Assembly: GCA_011524525.1 (NCBI GenBank)
Contig: WTKE01000025.1
Span: forward strand, 16,673 to 80,672
Direction of reading: 5' to 3'
DNA: 64,000 nucleotides
Origin: Bacillus sp. (in: firmicutes)
GTDB taxonomy: Bacteria; Bacillota; Bacilli; Bacillales; Cytobacillaceae
A model generated the notes under the pieces. That model saw nothing but the letters and a program-made list of their open reading frames with translations. It was not told where the DNA came from and made no database searches. Made by a program: the position numbers and the translations under genes. Shown piece after piece: positions 1 through 8,949 of this stretch (its first letter is position 1; each line of letters opens with the position of its first letter).

Positions 1-195
1 AAGATGGTCTTGAACATTATTTCTAACTTCCTTTGCTCCAGAAGTCATCGATAAGTTCATATTTGTTCCAGTATCACCATCTGGAACGGGAAACACATTC
101 AGTGCATCCACATATTTTGCATTAGAGGACAAGTGATTCGCTCCTTGTAACACCATTTCAGCGAAACGTTTTCCATCTAAAGATTTAATTGACAC
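1..195 (-). CDS. fakA: Fatty acid kinase FakA/YloV, N-terminal 65 residues (cut by window edge)
   Basis: Partial gene running off the left edge; it is absent from the ORF track because it is open. The 65 visible residues contain [14 protein letters not shown] (about 33-46), the conserved nucleotide/Mg-binding stretch of DhaL-like kinases, followed by [11 protein letters not shown], as in Bacillus YloV. In this family FakA phosphorylates fatty acids bound to a FakB (DegV-type) carrier for phospholipid synthesis. The start is GTG at 195, preceded by GAGGAGG in a good position. It follows yloU, as in other Firmicutes, and is probably cotranscribed with it. The kinase assignment rests on family knowledge; only the N-terminus can be judged. 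Confidence 0.9.
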   Translation of the reverse strand, partial: MSIKSLDGKRFAEMVLQGANHLSSNAKYVDALNVFPVPDGDTGTNMNLSMTSGAKEVRNNVQDHL

Positions 196-237
196 AAGTC
201 TTTCCTCCTCACTAATGTTCGTCACTACGAACGCACT

Positions 238-265
238 GCTCGAGGAAACCTAAACTTCCTCGGGC
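238..265 (-). other. Stem-loop between yloU and fakA
   Basis: CGAGGAA (241-247) pairs with TTCCTCG (256-262) around an 8-base loop, with flanking TGC/GCA extending the stem past one mismatch. There is no T-run on the minus strand, so this is not a good intrinsic terminator. It may be an mRNA processing or stability element in the yloU-fakA transcript. Confidence 0.4.
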
Positions 266-277
266 AACGCATTTTAC

Positions 278-640
278 TTACGGGTTCGTGACGCGAACAC
301 CTTGAACGTAAATATTAACTGAGTCTACGGCAAGGCCAACTGTTTTGTCTAAGGTATATTTCACTTTTGATTGTACATTATGTGCAATCTCAGAAATTTT
401 TGTACCATAGCTAACAATTATATACATATCAATATGTACTTCATCATTTTCCTGACGAACAATGACACCTCTAGTAAAGTTCTCTCTTCTTAATATTTCC
501 GTAAGGCCATCTTTTAGTTGATGTTTTGAAGCCATTCCTACTATACCGTAGCAATCAACAGCTGCTCCTCCAGCGATTGTTGCAATTACTTCATTTGAGA
601 TATCAATTTGTCCGAAATTAGTTTTCAGTTCGATGGACAT
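278..640 (-). CDS. yloU: Asp23/Gls24 family envelope stress protein YloU
   Basis: A 120-residue Asp23/Gls24 (DUF322) family protein. The start is the ATG at 640 (MSIELKTNFG), because AAAGGGGGAAG lies just upstream; the ORF-track start adds 14 residues with no comparable site. The body shows the family pattern: GQIDISNEVIATIAGGAA near the start, a central VDMYIIVSYGTKI-like beta region (here IDMYIIVSYGTKI), then VNIYVQGVRV at the end. It has no signal peptide or membrane segment. Members are abundant cytoplasmic or membrane-associated proteins of unclear biochemical role. It sits directly upstream of fakA, an arrangement kept across Firmicutes, which suggests a lipid or envelope link. Confidence 0.9.
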   Translation of the reverse strand: MSIELKTNFGQIDISNEVIATIAGGAAVDCYGIVGMASKHQLKDGLTEILRRENFTRGVIVRQENDEVHIDMYIIVSYGTKISEIAHNVQSKVKYTLDKTVGLAVDSVNIYVQGVRVTNP

Positions 641-685
641 AAATGCTTCCCCCTTTGGAATTTGCTCCTTAACTACAGTCATTTT

Positions 686-714
686 ACTATAAGGACTTCA
701 AATTTAAAAGTCAT
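686..714 (-). promoter_or_regulatory. Probable sigma-A promoter of yloU-fakA
   Basis: On the minus strand ATGACT, a 17-base spacer, then TATAGT, ending about 45 bases before the yloU start. The -10 is close to consensus; the -35 matches less well. Confidence 0.5.
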
Positions 715-881
715 ATTCCCCGCACTTATAATAGAGCCTTAAGATTTTACCTATGTCAAGGAAATTTTCTTGAAACCTTTTGTTAGAACTGTTGCATTCC
801 GAATGGTTGTATGATAAATTATTAAAGTATCTTTTAATGCTTGAAAAACGGAGAATCCGCTATTTTCACATTAAATAAAAC

Positions 882-910
882 TTGAAAGCAATTTTACATT
901 GCATTTTAAA
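882..910 (+). promoter_or_regulatory. Probable sigma-A promoter of rpmB
   Basis: TTGAAA, a 17-base spacer, then TTTAAA, upstream of rpmB. The -35 is good and the -10 moderate. The expected start site is about 40 bases before the ribosome binding site. Confidence 0.55.
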
Positions 911-957
911 GATGAACAAATAATGCTTCACCTTTGATAGTAAGGAGGGAAATGTAT

Positions 958-1146
958 ATGCCACGTAAATGTGTTGTAACTGGTAAAGGAACTCGTTCAG
1001 GTAACGCACGTTCTCATGCTATGAACGCTAACAAGCGTACTTGGGGTGCTAACCTTCAAAAGGTACGTATTCTTGTAGATGGAAAGCCAAAGCGTGTTTG
1101 GGTTTCTGCAAGAGCACTTAAATCAGGTAAAGTTGAACGCGTATAA
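958..1146 (+). CDS. rpmB: 50S ribosomal protein L28
   Basis: A 62-residue L28 (bL28), a structural protein of the large ribosomal subunit. The sequence [16 protein letters not shown], then [20 protein letters not shown], is diagnostic. The start is the ATG at 958: TAAGGAGGG ends 8 bases upstream, whereas the ATG at 952 is too close and the ORF-track TTG at 934 has no site. Only one cysteine (C5) is present, so this is the zinc-free form rather than the four-cysteine form. It is a monocistronic plus-strand gene between its own promoter and a terminator, divergent from yloU and convergent with spoVM. Confidence 0.98.
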   Translation: MPRKCVVTGKGTRSGNARSHAMNANKRTWGANLQKVRILVDGKPKRVWVSARALKSGKVERV

Positions 1147-1151
1147 TGTGT

Positions 1152-1180
1152 AAAGAGTATCCACTTGGATGCTCTTTTTC
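1152..1180 (+). terminator. Intrinsic terminator of rpmB
   Basis: AAAGAGTATCC / GGATGCTCTTT form an 11-bp stem (one G-T pair) with a 5-base loop, followed by TTTTTC. Confidence 0.85.
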
Positions 1181-1240
1181 ATTTTCCTTTTAAAACTAGC
1201 CTTCCCATTAACCCTTGGAAATAGACTTTTAAATATTCAC

Positions 1241-1278
1241 AAAAAAATACACCGATGCGAATCTCTTACATCGGTGTA
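1241..1278 (-). terminator. Intrinsic terminator downstream of spoVM
   Basis: A perfect 10-bp stem, TACACCGATG / CATCGGTGTA (1248-1257 and 1269-1278). On the minus strand it is followed by seven T residues (1241-1247). It closes the spoVM transcript and faces the rpmB terminator. Confidence 0.85.
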
Positions 1279-1332
1279 CATTGGTTTTTAAGGTTGTCTT
1301 TCTTGAAACCGTGTTACAAATACCACTTTGGT

Positions 1333-1413
1333 TTAGCCCTTTTTAAACGTACCCAGCATCGCGCGGACAATGCCGCCTAAAAATTTCGGCAATTTAATCG
1401 TGTAAAATCTCAT
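1333..1413 (-). CDS. spoVM: Stage V sporulation peptide SpoVM (26 aa)
   Basis: Too short for the ORF track. The 26 codons translate to MRFYTIKLPKFLGGIVRAML followed by GTFKKG, nearly identical to B. subtilis SpoVM. That amphipathic peptide recognises the convex forespore membrane and anchors SpoIVA to start spore coat and cortex assembly. The proline that breaks the helix (P9) and the positive residues are kept. The site GAGGAGGG lies 6 bases before the ATG. It sits between thiN and a strong terminator, its usual position. In B. subtilis expression is sigma-E dependent; I could not find a convincing sigma-E promoter in the 93 bases upstream. Confidence 0.97.
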   Translation of the reverse strand: MRFYTIKLPKFLGGIVRAMLGTFKKG

Positions 1414-1506
1414 AATGTCCCTCCTCACCATCTCACGCATGAACAAGTTTCAGAATTCTCATTATCATATTCAAAATATAAAGATAAGTACTCAATATAA
1501 GGAAGT

Positions 1507-2145
1507 TTAATCGCGACTCCTTATCACCATTAATATGCCTTCCGAAAAAGATATAGTACCAATATCAGAAATTAGTTCATTGCTAATACATAGAGTGGAA
1601 TGAATCGGAATATGGCGAAGCGTTAACGGATACTTAAAACCAATAAGGGTTAACCCCTCAACTTCTCCATGAAAAGGAATAAAAGAAATATAGGTGTATT
1701 CATCATCTTTTTCTATTGTATGTGTGCCTGCTTGTATTAATGAAATGATATTTTGACGATCAATGATTTCAATCGAGACTGATTTTTGTGTATTCATTGG
1801 TTTAAAAAGCAGTTGTATATTTGCAAAAAAATGATCCAGCCTTCCACCCGTAGCACCAAAGATTCGAATTTTTTCTGGGGCCTGTTTCATTGCCCATGAA
1901 ATCGCGATTTCCATATCCGTTTCATCTTTTTCTGGTGGAAATGTAAGTAACTCCTCAACATGTTTCTTTATAAACACCAGCTCTTCTTCCACCACGGAAT
2001 CAAAATCACCAAAGGCTTTATCAACAGTAATCCCTTCATTTATTAGGGTTAGAACTCCACGATCCACACCTACCCACTCTCCACTATATGAGTGAAGTGA
2101 AGGGATATAATCTTTTGGGCCACCTGCTAAAATATTGATCTCCAT
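1507..2145 (-). CDS. thiN: Thiamine pyrophosphokinase
   Basis: A 212-residue enzyme of the ThiN/YloS family, which transfers pyrophosphate from ATP to thiamine to make thiamine pyrophosphate. Visible family motifs are GVDRGV near residue 27, GDFDSV (about 46-51, metal binding), KDETDMEIA (about 73-81) and FGATGGRLDHF (about 95-105). The C-terminal half is the beta-rich thiamine-binding domain. The start ATG follows AAGGAGGATCC. It lies 58 bases downstream of rpe in the same direction, inside the rsgA-rpe-thiN-spoVM group. No TPP riboswitch is present. Confidence 0.95.
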   Translation of the reverse strand: MEINILAGGPKDYIPSLHSYSGEWVGVDRGVLTLINEGITVDKAFGDFDSVVEEELVFIKKHVEELLTFPPEKDETDMEIAISWAMKQAPEKIRIFGATGGRLDHFFANIQLLFKPMNTQKSVSIEIIDRQNIISLIQAGTHTIEKDDEYTYISFIPFHGEVEGLTLIGFKYPLTLRHIPIHSTLCISNELISDIGTISFSEGILMVIRSRD

Positions 2146-2203
2146 ATTGGATCCTCCTTGTAATCAAGGAAAGGCTAGCTTCTAAAAAAGCTAGCCACCA
2201 TTC

Positions 2204-2848
2204 TTATCCTCTAATTTTTTCTATCGCTTTTTTTCTATCTCTTTCGTTGTATATAGCCGATCCAGCCACGAGAACATTCGCACCAGCTTCTACACACTTC
2301 CTTGCCGTTTCCTCGTTCACTCCACCATCTACTTCAATTTCAACGGATAACCCTTTTTTATCTACCAGTTCTTTTACCTGTCTAATTTTCGGTAGCACTT
2401 GCTCAATAAATTTTTGCCCTCCAAAACCAGGATTAACCGTCATTAAAAGAACCATATCAATATCATCAATCACATGCTCAATGGTTTGAACAGGTGTTGC
2501 AGGATTTAGAACAACCCCCGCTTTGACTCCAAATGATTTAATATAGTGGATGGTCCGATGTAGATGCTTACAAGCTTCTACATGAACAGTAAGATAATCG
2601 GCTCCTGCATTAGCAAATACCTCAATATACTGATCCGGATTTTCGATCATTAAATGCACATCAAGCGGAAGTTTCGTGATTGGACGAATCGCTTCTACAA
2701 TCAGGGGACCAATCGTAATATTGGGTACAAAATGACCATCCATGACATCCACATGGATATAGTCTGCTCCCCCTCGTTCTACATCTTTAATTTCTTCTCC
2801 CAGTTTTGAAAAATCAGCTGATAGTATGGAAGGCGCAATTTTCACCAT
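2204..2848 (-). CDS. rpe: Ribulose-phosphate 3-epimerase
   Basis: A 214-residue TIM-barrel epimerase interconverting ribulose 5-phosphate and xylulose 5-phosphate in the pentose phosphate pathway. Motifs in order: SILSADFSKLGEE, then HVDVMDGHFVPN with metal ligands H32 and D34, H65 in DVHLMIENP, TVNPGFGGQKF, and EVDGGVN with D174. The four metal/catalytic positions are intact. It starts 2 bases after the rsgA stop, so translation is probably coupled; the Shine-Dalgarno (GAGG) lies inside the end of rsgA. An alternative start at the second codon (GTG) is possible. Confidence 0.97.
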   Translation of the reverse strand: MVKIAPSILSADFSKLGEEIKDVERGGADYIHVDVMDGHFVPNITIGPLIVEAIRPITKLPLDVHLMIENPDQYIEVFANAGADYLTVHVEACKHLHRTIHYIKSFGVKAGVVLNPATPVQTIEHVIDDIDMVLLMTVNPGFGGQKFIEQVLPKIRQVKELVDKKGLSVEIEVDGGVNEETARKCVEAGANVLVAGSAIYNERDRKKAIEKIRG

Positions 2849-2850
2849 AA

Positions 2851-3735
2851 TTAATACCTCGGCTTTCTCTCTTTAATTTCTTGTACAAAAAGCTCATAAT
2901 GCTCATATCGATACTCAGGAAGCTTCCCAGTATTCACCGCTTCCTTTACCGCACATTTTGGTTCCTTTAAGTGAATACATCCGCGAAATTTACAGTCTTC
3001 ACTTAACTTTTCAATATCAGGGAAGCAATAGTTTAAGTCCTCTACCTCTATATCCGTGAATTCCAGCGAACTGAAACCAGGAGTATCTGCGACTAACCCT
3101 TCCCCAATCTTAATTAGTTCCACATGTCTTGTTGTATGTTTTCCTCGGCCTAAATGGGAGGATATATCGTTTGTTTTTAATTCTAGGTCTGGTCGTATCG
3201 CATTTAAAAGCGATGACTTTCCTACACCTGACTGCCCAGCGAATACGGATATAACTCCTTTTAAATGTGGAAGCAACTGCTCTAACCCGTCCTCTGTTTC
3301 TGATGAGGTTAAAATTACTTCATAACCAGCATTCATATATTGATCACGATAGATTTCAATCTTTTTTCTATCATCATCACTTGTTAAATCCATTTTCGTT
3401 ACACAAATAATTGGCTTGATCCGATTAAATTCAACTAGAACAAGAAACCGATCGAGCAAGGAGGTACTAAAATCAGGCTCAACAGCCGAAAAAACCAATA
3501 TCGCCTGATCAACATTAGAAATCGGTGGTCTTACTAATTCGTTTTTCCGATCCTTTACCTCTAAAATATAGCCCTCAGATTCATTTTCAGCCTGAAAAAC
3601 AACTTCATCACCTACAAGAGGGGTTACTTTATTTAAGCGAAATACCCCTCTACCTCTACACTGAATCACTTGATTATCATCTGAGAGAACATAATAGAAA
3701 CCACTTAACGCTTTAATAATTTTGCCTTCTGGCAT
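2851..3735 (-). CDS. rsgA: Ribosome small-subunit GTPase RsgA (CpgA/YloQ)
   Basis: A 294-residue circularly permuted GTPase that acts late in 30S subunit maturation. An N-terminal OB fold (about 1-65) is followed by permuted G motifs: G4 TKMD (113-116), G1 GQSGVGKS (167-174) and G3 DTPG (217-220). A C-terminal zinc knuckle follows, with ligands C248, C253, H255 and C261. All key residues are present. The start is preceded by AAAGGAGTG. It lies 48 bases downstream of prkC; in B. subtilis the PrkC kinase phosphorylates this protein, which fits the adjacency. Confidence 0.97.
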   Translation of the reverse strand: MPEGKIIKALSGFYYVLSDDNQVIQCRGRGVFRLNKVTPLVGDEVVFQAENESEGYILEVKDRKNELVRPPISNVDQAILVFSAVEPDFSTSLLDRFLVLVEFNRIKPIICVTKMDLTSDDDRKKIEIYRDQYMNAGYEVILTSSETEDGLEQLLPHLKGVISVFAGQSGVGKSSLLNAIRPDLELKTNDISSHLGRGKHTTRHVELIKIGEGLVADTPGFSSLEFTDIEVEDLNYCFPDIEKLSEDCKFRGCIHLKEPKCAVKEAVNTGKLPEYRYEHYELFVQEIKERKPRY

Positions 3736-3783
3736 ACATACACTCCTTTAACAGAATGTGAACGATTAGTTCCTAAACCTATT

Positions 3784-5751
3784 TTAATTTGTTGGGTATG
3801 GTACCGATTGTTCATCGATAACATCACCGTCCCTTTGGACTCTGTATGCGCCCTGTTCATTAGGAGCAATAATTAACTGTATAGTCCGAGTCTCAGTTTG
3901 TGTAATTTCAAAGGTTTGCACCGGTTCTGATATATTGTGATCCATATCCTCTATATAAATTTGGACAACTTGCGGAGTCCCTTCCACTAAAGGTTCATAA
4001 GGAATGGTAATTTCCTTTTGTACGGTTTTAGGAATCGCTTCTTTTCCTTTAGAAAGTACTACGGTCACTGTAGACCCTTTTTGTACATCTGTACCTGCAG
4101 AAGGCTTTTGCGAGATCACTAATCCTTCCGCCACCGTATCGCTATATTGGCCTTCACTTGCGATCTGTACATTTAACCCAGAGGAATGTGCGTACTCTTG
4201 GATTCCTTTTTCATTATAACCTGAAAGATCCTTTAGTTTTATTAGCTGTGGCCCCTTACTAACGGTAAATTCCAGTTCCGTTTCCGCCGGAATAATTTCT
4301 TCACCGCTAGATGGATTCTGCGAGATGATTTGTCCTACTGGGGCAGAATCATCGTTAACTTCCTTTTTGGTGATGTCTTTAAAGCCCCTTGCTTCTAACA
4401 AATCAATTACATCATCATATTGACGTCCGGTATAGTCAAGCACTGTCCATTTTTCTTTACCAATACTTAAATAAAGATCCACTTCCTGCCCTTCTTTTAC
4501 TGTTTTCCCTTCTTTAGGGTTTGTTTTTATGATGAGTCCTTCTTCTACTTCTTCATCAGTAACTTCAATTGTGTCACCAATTTTCAATCCTTGCTCCTGA
4601 AGGATTTCCATTGCTTCATCTAACTCTGTTCCAGAAACATCAGGAACAAGCACGTCTTTGGGCCCTAATAATTTAGGTAGAACCGTTACAGTTAAAATGG
4701 AAAGGATAAGCAATAAGAGAAAGATAGATACGAGCACAATAGGCCATTTTCTCTTCTTTTTCTTCTTCTTTTTATCTCCGTCTTTGTCAGTTGTCTCTTG
4801 AAGAACAGGATGCTCTTTACTATGTACGAGTGTCTCATCAGATGTCAGGTACTGATCAGCGGTAATAACCGGAATGGCTTTTGTTGCATCATCATCTATC
4901 GGAAGAGCAAATTTTGGCTCGTCGATTCGATCAGGATCAAGTGCTGTTACTAAATCCATCTCCATATCTTCAACACTATCATATCGATGAAAAGGATCTT
5001 TTGCCGTTGCTTTTAAAACGATATTTTCCACACTTTGTGGGATTTTTGGATTCCATCTTCTTAACGAAGGTGTTTCTGATTGTAGGTGTTTTAATGCAAT
5101 AGAGACGGCTGATTCACCTGAAAATGGAAGCCTTCCTGTTAATAGTTCAAACATGACAATTCCAAGAGAATAGATATCCGATTTTCGGTTAGCCATTCCA
5201 CCTCTTGCTTGTTCTGGAGATAAGTAATGGACAGACCCAAGCACTGAGTTTGTTTGTGTTATACTTGTCGCACTCATAGCCATAGCAATACCAAAATCCG
5301 TAATTTTCACATTTCCCTCACGATCAATTAAAATATTATGTGGTTTAATATCTCTATGAATAATGTGATTTTGATGAGCATGTGAAATAGCGGAGGTTAA
5401 CTGTTTCATAATATCAATGGCATCCGCTACATGTAATGATAGCTGCTGCTGTATGTATTGTTTGAGAGTTTGCCCCTCCACATACTCCATAACAATATAA
5501 TAGATAGAATCTTCTTCTCCAACATCGTATATACTAACAATATTCGGATGAGCCAAGCTCGTTGCGGATTGTGCTTCTCGGTGAAAGCGACGAATAAATT
5601 CCTCGTCATTCGAAAAATCAAGCCTCAGTACCTTAACAGCCACGTCTCGATCTAAAATCATATCATGTGCAAGATAAACATTGGCCATTCCGCCGCCGCC
5701 AATCATCTCAAGCACTTTGTAGCGGCCGCTTAAACGCTTACCGATTAGCAT
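3784..5751 (-). CDS. prkC: Membrane Ser/Thr protein kinase PrkC with PASTA repeats
   Basis: A 655-residue Hanks-type kinase. The start is the ATG at 5751 (MLIGKRLSGRY), overlapping the prpC stop by 7 bases; the ORF track starts 5 codons earlier. The kinase domain (about 10-270) has the glycine loop IGGGGMANVY, K40, HRD (132-134) and DFG (152-154), with threonines at 162-167 in the activation loop. A lysine run (DKKKKKKKRK) precedes one membrane segment (about 336-359). Three extracellular PASTA repeats (about 365-570) and a C-terminal domain follow. In this family the repeats sense peptidoglycan fragments or lipid II and the kinase controls germination, stationary phase and wall metabolism. 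PrpC is the opposing phosphatase. Confidence 0.97.
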   Translation of the reverse strand: MLIGKRLSGRYKVLEMIGGGGMANVYLAHDMILDRDVAVKVLRLDFSNDEEFIRRFHREAQSATSLAHPNIVSIYDVGEEDSIYYIVMEYVEGQTLKQYIQQQLSLHVADAIDIMKQLTSAISHAHQNHIIHRDIKPHNILIDREGNVKITDFGIAMAMSATSITQTNSVLGSVHYLSPEQARGGMANRKSDIYSLGIVMFELLTGRLPFSGESAVSIALKHLQSETPSLRRWNPKIPQSVENIVLKATAKDPFHRYDSVEDMEMDLVTALDPDRIDEPKFALPIDDDATKAIPVITADQYLTSDETLVHSKEHPVLQETTDKDGDKKKKKKKRKWPIVLVSIFLLLLILSILTVTVLPKLLGPKDVLVPDVSGTELDEAMEILQEQGLKIGDTIEVTDEEVEEGLIIKTNPKEGKTVKEGQEVDLYLSIGKEKWTVLDYTGRQYDDVIDLLEARGFKDITKKEVNDDSAPVGQIISQNPSSGEEIIPAETELEFTVSKGPQLIKLKDLSGYNEKGIQEYAHSSGLNVQIASEGQYSDTVAEGLVISQKPSAGTDVQKGSTVTVVLSKGKEAIPKTVQKEITIPYEPLVEGTPQVVQIYIEDMDHNISEPVQTFEITQTETRTIQLIIAPNEQGAYRVQRDGDVIDEQSVPYPTN

Positions 5752-6506
5752 GTATTCCCACCCCAATCATCGCCAACGTCAAATTGTAAAATGACCAAGG
5801 TAATATTATCCTCACCACCATGCTCATTTGCAAGGTTGATAAGAGTGGATGCCTTTTCCTCTAAATTTTCAGCATTTTTTAAAACACTAACCATTTCATC
5901 AGACGAAACTTTATTAGATAAACCATCAGAGCATAAAAGGAGAACATCTCCTTCTTCAAACATGATGGTACGAATATCCATTTTTATATCTTGCTCCGTT
6001 CCAAGAGCACGTAAAATAACATTTTTACGCGGATGATGTTCTGCATCCTCTCTTGAAATTTGTCCCGTTCTAACAAGTTCATTTACGAGAGTATGATCTT
6101 CTGTTAACTGCTGAAAACCTGAATCATTTAAAATATAGCAGCGACTATCACCAATATTCAGAACAGTTGAAAATAATGGCGTAACAATGGCAGCAACGAC
6201 TGTTGTTCCCATCCCTTCACACTCGGCATGTTGCTGTGAATGCTGGAATACTACTTGATTGATATGAGGAATACTGTTTCTTAACCAGTCCTCTGCATGA
6301 GAGGCCGTTTCAATTCCACTTGAATCTTTCCACATCTCTTCTAAATGCTTGATCGCCATGGAACTGGCGACATCTCCTGCTCGATGTCCACCCATTCCAT
6401 CTGCAACCACACATAGATGCTGCCCGTCACGGTTGATAAAGATTCCTCCACTGTCCTCATTATGCTGGCGAATCCGACCTCGGTCCGTTCTAAATACTGC
6501 TTTCAC
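5745..6506 (-). CDS. prpC: PP2C-type protein phosphatase PrpC
   Basis: A 253-residue metal-dependent PPM/PP2C phosphatase that reverses PrkC phosphorylation. Motifs: RQHNEDSGG near residue 13, VADGMGGHRAGDVAS (about 34-48), NIGDSRCY, LLCSDGLSN and the C-terminal EDNITLV. The metal-binding aspartates of these motifs are present. The start is a GTG at 6506, with GAGGTGA 7 bases upstream. It lies 6 bases after rlmN and overlaps prkC by 7 bases, so the pair is translationally coupled. Confidence 0.97.
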   Translation of the reverse strand: MKAVFRTDRGRIRQHNEDSGGIFINRDGQHLCVVADGMGGHRAGDVASSMAIKHLEEMWKDSSGIETASHAEDWLRNSIPHINQVVFQHSQQHAECEGMGTTVVAAIVTPLFSTVLNIGDSRCYILNDSGFQQLTEDHTLVNELVRTGQISREDAEHHPRKNVILRALGTEQDIKMDIRTIMFEEGDVLLLCSDGLSNKVSSDEMVSVLKNAENLEEKASTLINLANEHGGEDNITLVILQFDVGDDWGGNTC

Positions 6507-6512
6507 CTATTG

Positions 6513-7598
6513 TCACCTCGTCTCTTCTTTTCGTTCCTTTGCACGAAGTTGTCCACATGCTGCATCAATATCATGACCGTGCTCTCTTCTAATCGTTACG
6601 TTTACTCCATGATTTTTTAACGTTTTTTCAAATGCAAAAATTTGATCTTTAGGTGTTCGGACATAATCTCTTTCTGGTACATAGTTTACCGGAATTAGGT
6701 TTACGTGACATTTAACACCCTTAATGAGCTTCGCTAGTTCTTCGGCATGTTCAACTTGGTCATTTACTCCCCCAAATAGCCCATACTCAAAACTCACTCG
6801 TCTTCCAGTCTTCTCGATATAATAACGTACTGCATCCATTAAATCAGGGAGCTTATACGCACGGTTAATGGGCATTAACCGGCTACGAATTTCCGTATTT
6901 GGTGCATGAAGTGAAATCGCAAAGTTGATTTGCATATTCTCATCAGCAAACTGATAAATCTTTGGAATAATTCCACTTGTCGAAACCGTAATATGTCGAG
7001 CTCCTATGTTCAATCCTTTATCATGATTGATAATTTTTAAAAATGAGAGCATATCATTGTAATTGTCAAAAGGCTCTCCGATTCCCATTATAACAACGGA
7101 GCTTACTCTTTCATCTGTTTCATCTAAAGCTTGCTGTACCTTCACTACTTGAGCGACGATTTCCCCTGCTTCTAGATTTCGTTTTAGTCCACCTAAAGTT
7201 GATGCACAGAAAGTACATCCAATTCGGCAGCCGACCTGTGTCGTTACACACACCGAATTCCCATATTCATGCCTCATCAGCACTGTTTCAATGGAGTAAC
7301 CATCATGTAGTTCAAATAGGAACTTAATCGTCCCATCTGATGATTGCTGTTGAATAAGCGTATTGAGTGTGGTTAGAGAATAATGCTCTTCTAACGTTTC
7401 ACGTAAAGTTTTTGAGAGATTAGACATATCCTCAAAACTTGTTACTCTTTTTTTGTATAACCAATCAAAGATTTGCTCAGCACGAAATGCCTTTTCATTA
7501 TGTTCTACTAACCATGCTTTTAAATCGTGTAATTCTATAGAGTAAATGGATGGCTTTTGCACGGATGTTTGTTCTTTTTCAATAGTTGTCTGTTCCAT
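6513..7598 (-). CDS. rlmN: Dual-specificity 23S rRNA/tRNA adenine-C2 methyltransferase
   Basis: A 361-residue radical SAM enzyme that methylates C2 of A2503 in 23S rRNA and A37 in a set of tRNAs. The radical SAM cysteines are C124, C128 and C131 (CRIGCTFC). The two cysteines of the ping-pong mechanism appear at C117 (NSVCVTTQ) and C348 (AACGQL). [13 protein letters not shown] is the SAM-binding loop. The N-terminal helical domain (about 1-95) binds RNA. It starts 4 bases after rsmB. Length and motifs are normal, with RlmN rather than Cfr context. Confidence 0.97.
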   Translation of the reverse strand: MEQTTIEKEQTSVQKPSIYSIELHDLKAWLVEHNEKAFRAEQIFDWLYKKRVTSFEDMSNLSKTLRETLEEHYSLTTLNTLIQQQSSDGTIKFLFELHDGYSIETVLMRHEYGNSVCVTTQVGCRIGCTFCASTLGGLKRNLEAGEIVAQVVKVQQALDETDERVSSVVIMGIGEPFDNYNDMLSFLKIINHDKGLNIGARHITVSTSGIIPKIYQFADENMQINFAISLHAPNTEIRSRLMPINRAYKLPDLMDAVRYYIEKTGRRVSFEYGLFGGVNDQVEHAEELAKLIKGVKCHVNLIPVNYVPERDYVRTPKDQIFAFEKTLKNHGVNVTIRREHGHDIDAACGQLRAKERKEETR

Positions 7599-7602
7599 TT
7601 CT

Positions 7603-8949
7603 TTACACCTTCTTCCTTAAACTTGCAATATAAAATCCATCTGAACCAAAATCTTGAGGGAAAATCTGAAGCTGAAAGTCCTTCATCAGTGGCTGAATGG
7701 CCATAGGCATCCTCTCCATAACTGAAAGGTCTCCTTCAAAGTCTGTATGCTTTTGTAAAAACGCTGCCACTACCTCTTCATTTTCAGAGCGGTCGATTGT
7801 ACATGTGCTGTAGACCAACGTTCCACCCGGCTTTAACAGTGGAGTAACAGAATCTAATAACTGTAACTGAATACTCTGAAGACGATTTAAATCTTCTTCT
7901 TTTTTTGTGTATTTCATATCTGGCTTTCTTCTCATTACACCCAAACCAGAGCAAGGGGCATCAAGTAAAATTCGATCGAACACGCTACCCTCAAACTCTT
8001 CTTGCACTTTACGACTATCCATAGCTTTAGTCTCTATATTTTTCAATCCAAGTCGTTCAGCATTTTCATTAATCAACTTTACTTTATACTCATGAAGATC
8101 TAATGAGATAACTTGTCCTGTTTCATCTAGCTTTTCAGCGATATGAGTCGACTTTCCACCAGGAGCTGCGCACGCATCTAAAATCGTTTCATTTTGTTCG
8201 ATCCCTAATGCATATGCTACAAGCATGGAGCTTTCATCCTGAATCGTAATCAAACCTTCTTTGAAACTTTCTGAATGAGCAAGATTTCCTTTTAAACATT
8301 TTATTGCTTCAGGAACAACTACACTTTCCTCAACTTGAAAACCTTCATCTGAAAGCCTTTTAATACAAGCTTCTCTGGTGATTTTATTTGTATTAATGCG
8401 CGCTGTTTGCATTGGTGCAGTTAAATTGATTTCACACATCTCTTTTGCTTTATTATACCCAAATTGCTCGGTCCATCTTCTTACAAGCCAAGTAGGATGA
8501 CTCGTTTCTATGGACAATCGCTCGACTTCATCCTTAATCTCATTTATATCTCTTATGCCTTCACGTTGCAAAGAGCGGAGAACACCATTAACCATCCCAG
8601 ATATCCCTTTATGACCCCTCTTTTTAGCAATTTCCACTGCCTCATGAATAGCAGCACGGTCAGGTATTTTATCTAAATAAAGCATTTGATATAAGGTCAT
8701 TCTTAGTAGCTGTTTTACCCAGTTTTCAAGTTTTTTAGGATTTTTTACAAATGGCTCTAAGTAATAATCAAGAGTCATTTTTCTTTGTAACGTTCCGTAT
8801 GTTAATTCTGTTAACAATCCAATATCCTTCGTTGCAATTCGATTCTTTTTAATCACATGGTTTAAAAGTAGATTGCTATATGATTGATTTTTTTCGATTT
8901 GCTCCAGAATGTTTACAACACTTTCTCGAACATTTGATTTATCTGTCAT
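7603..8949 (-). CDS. rsmB: 16S rRNA m5C967 methyltransferase RsmB (Sun)
   Basis: A 448-residue two-domain enzyme. The N-terminal part (about 1-140) is NusB-like and RNA-binding; the rest is a Rossmann SAM methyltransferase. SAM motif I is [10 protein letters not shown] (258-267). The two cysteines of m5C methyltransferases are C333 (APCSGLG) and C383 (YSTCTID); the latter position acts as nucleophile in the family. The start overlaps the fmt stop by 4 bases (ATGA), linking def-fmt-rsmB into one translational unit, as in many bacteria. Confidence 0.97.
   Translation of the reverse strand: MTDKSNVRESVVNILEQIEKNQSYSNLLLNHVIKKNRIATKDIGLLTELTYGTLQRKMTLDYYLEPFVKNPKKLENWVKQLLRMTLYQMLYLDKIPDRAAIHEAVEIAKKRGHKGISGMVNGVLRSLQREGIRDINEIKDEVERLSIETSHPTWLVRRWTEQFGYNKAKEMCEINLTAPMQTARINTNKITREACIKRLSDEGFQVEESVVVPEAIKCLKGNLAHSESFKEGLITIQDESSMLVAYALGIEQNETILDACAAPGGKSTHIAEKLDETGQVISLDLHEYKVKLINENAERLGLKNIETKAMDSRKVQEEFEGSVFDRILLDAPCSGLGVMRRKPDMKYTKKEEDLNRLQSIQLQLLDSVTPLLKPGGTLVYSTCTIDRSENEEVVAAFLQKHTDFEGDLSVMERMPMAIQPLMKDFQLQIFPQDFGSDGFYIASLRKKV

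Larger units (their letters stand above)
641..957. other. Divergent yloU/rpmB intergenic region, no gene
   Basis: About 317 bases without a credible coding frame. It holds the yloU promoter (686-714), an AT-rich near-palindrome TCAAGGAAATTTTCTTGA (756-773), and the rpmB promoter (882-910). A second weak plus-strand candidate, TTAAAA-17-TATAAT, lies at 704-732. I see nothing else recognisable. Confidence 0.6.

Noticed and set aside
1414-1506. Sigma-E promoter for spoVM
   Set aside because: Candidate ATATT-type -35 boxes have no acceptable CATACAnT partner at 13-15 bases; expression may use a promoter further upstream.
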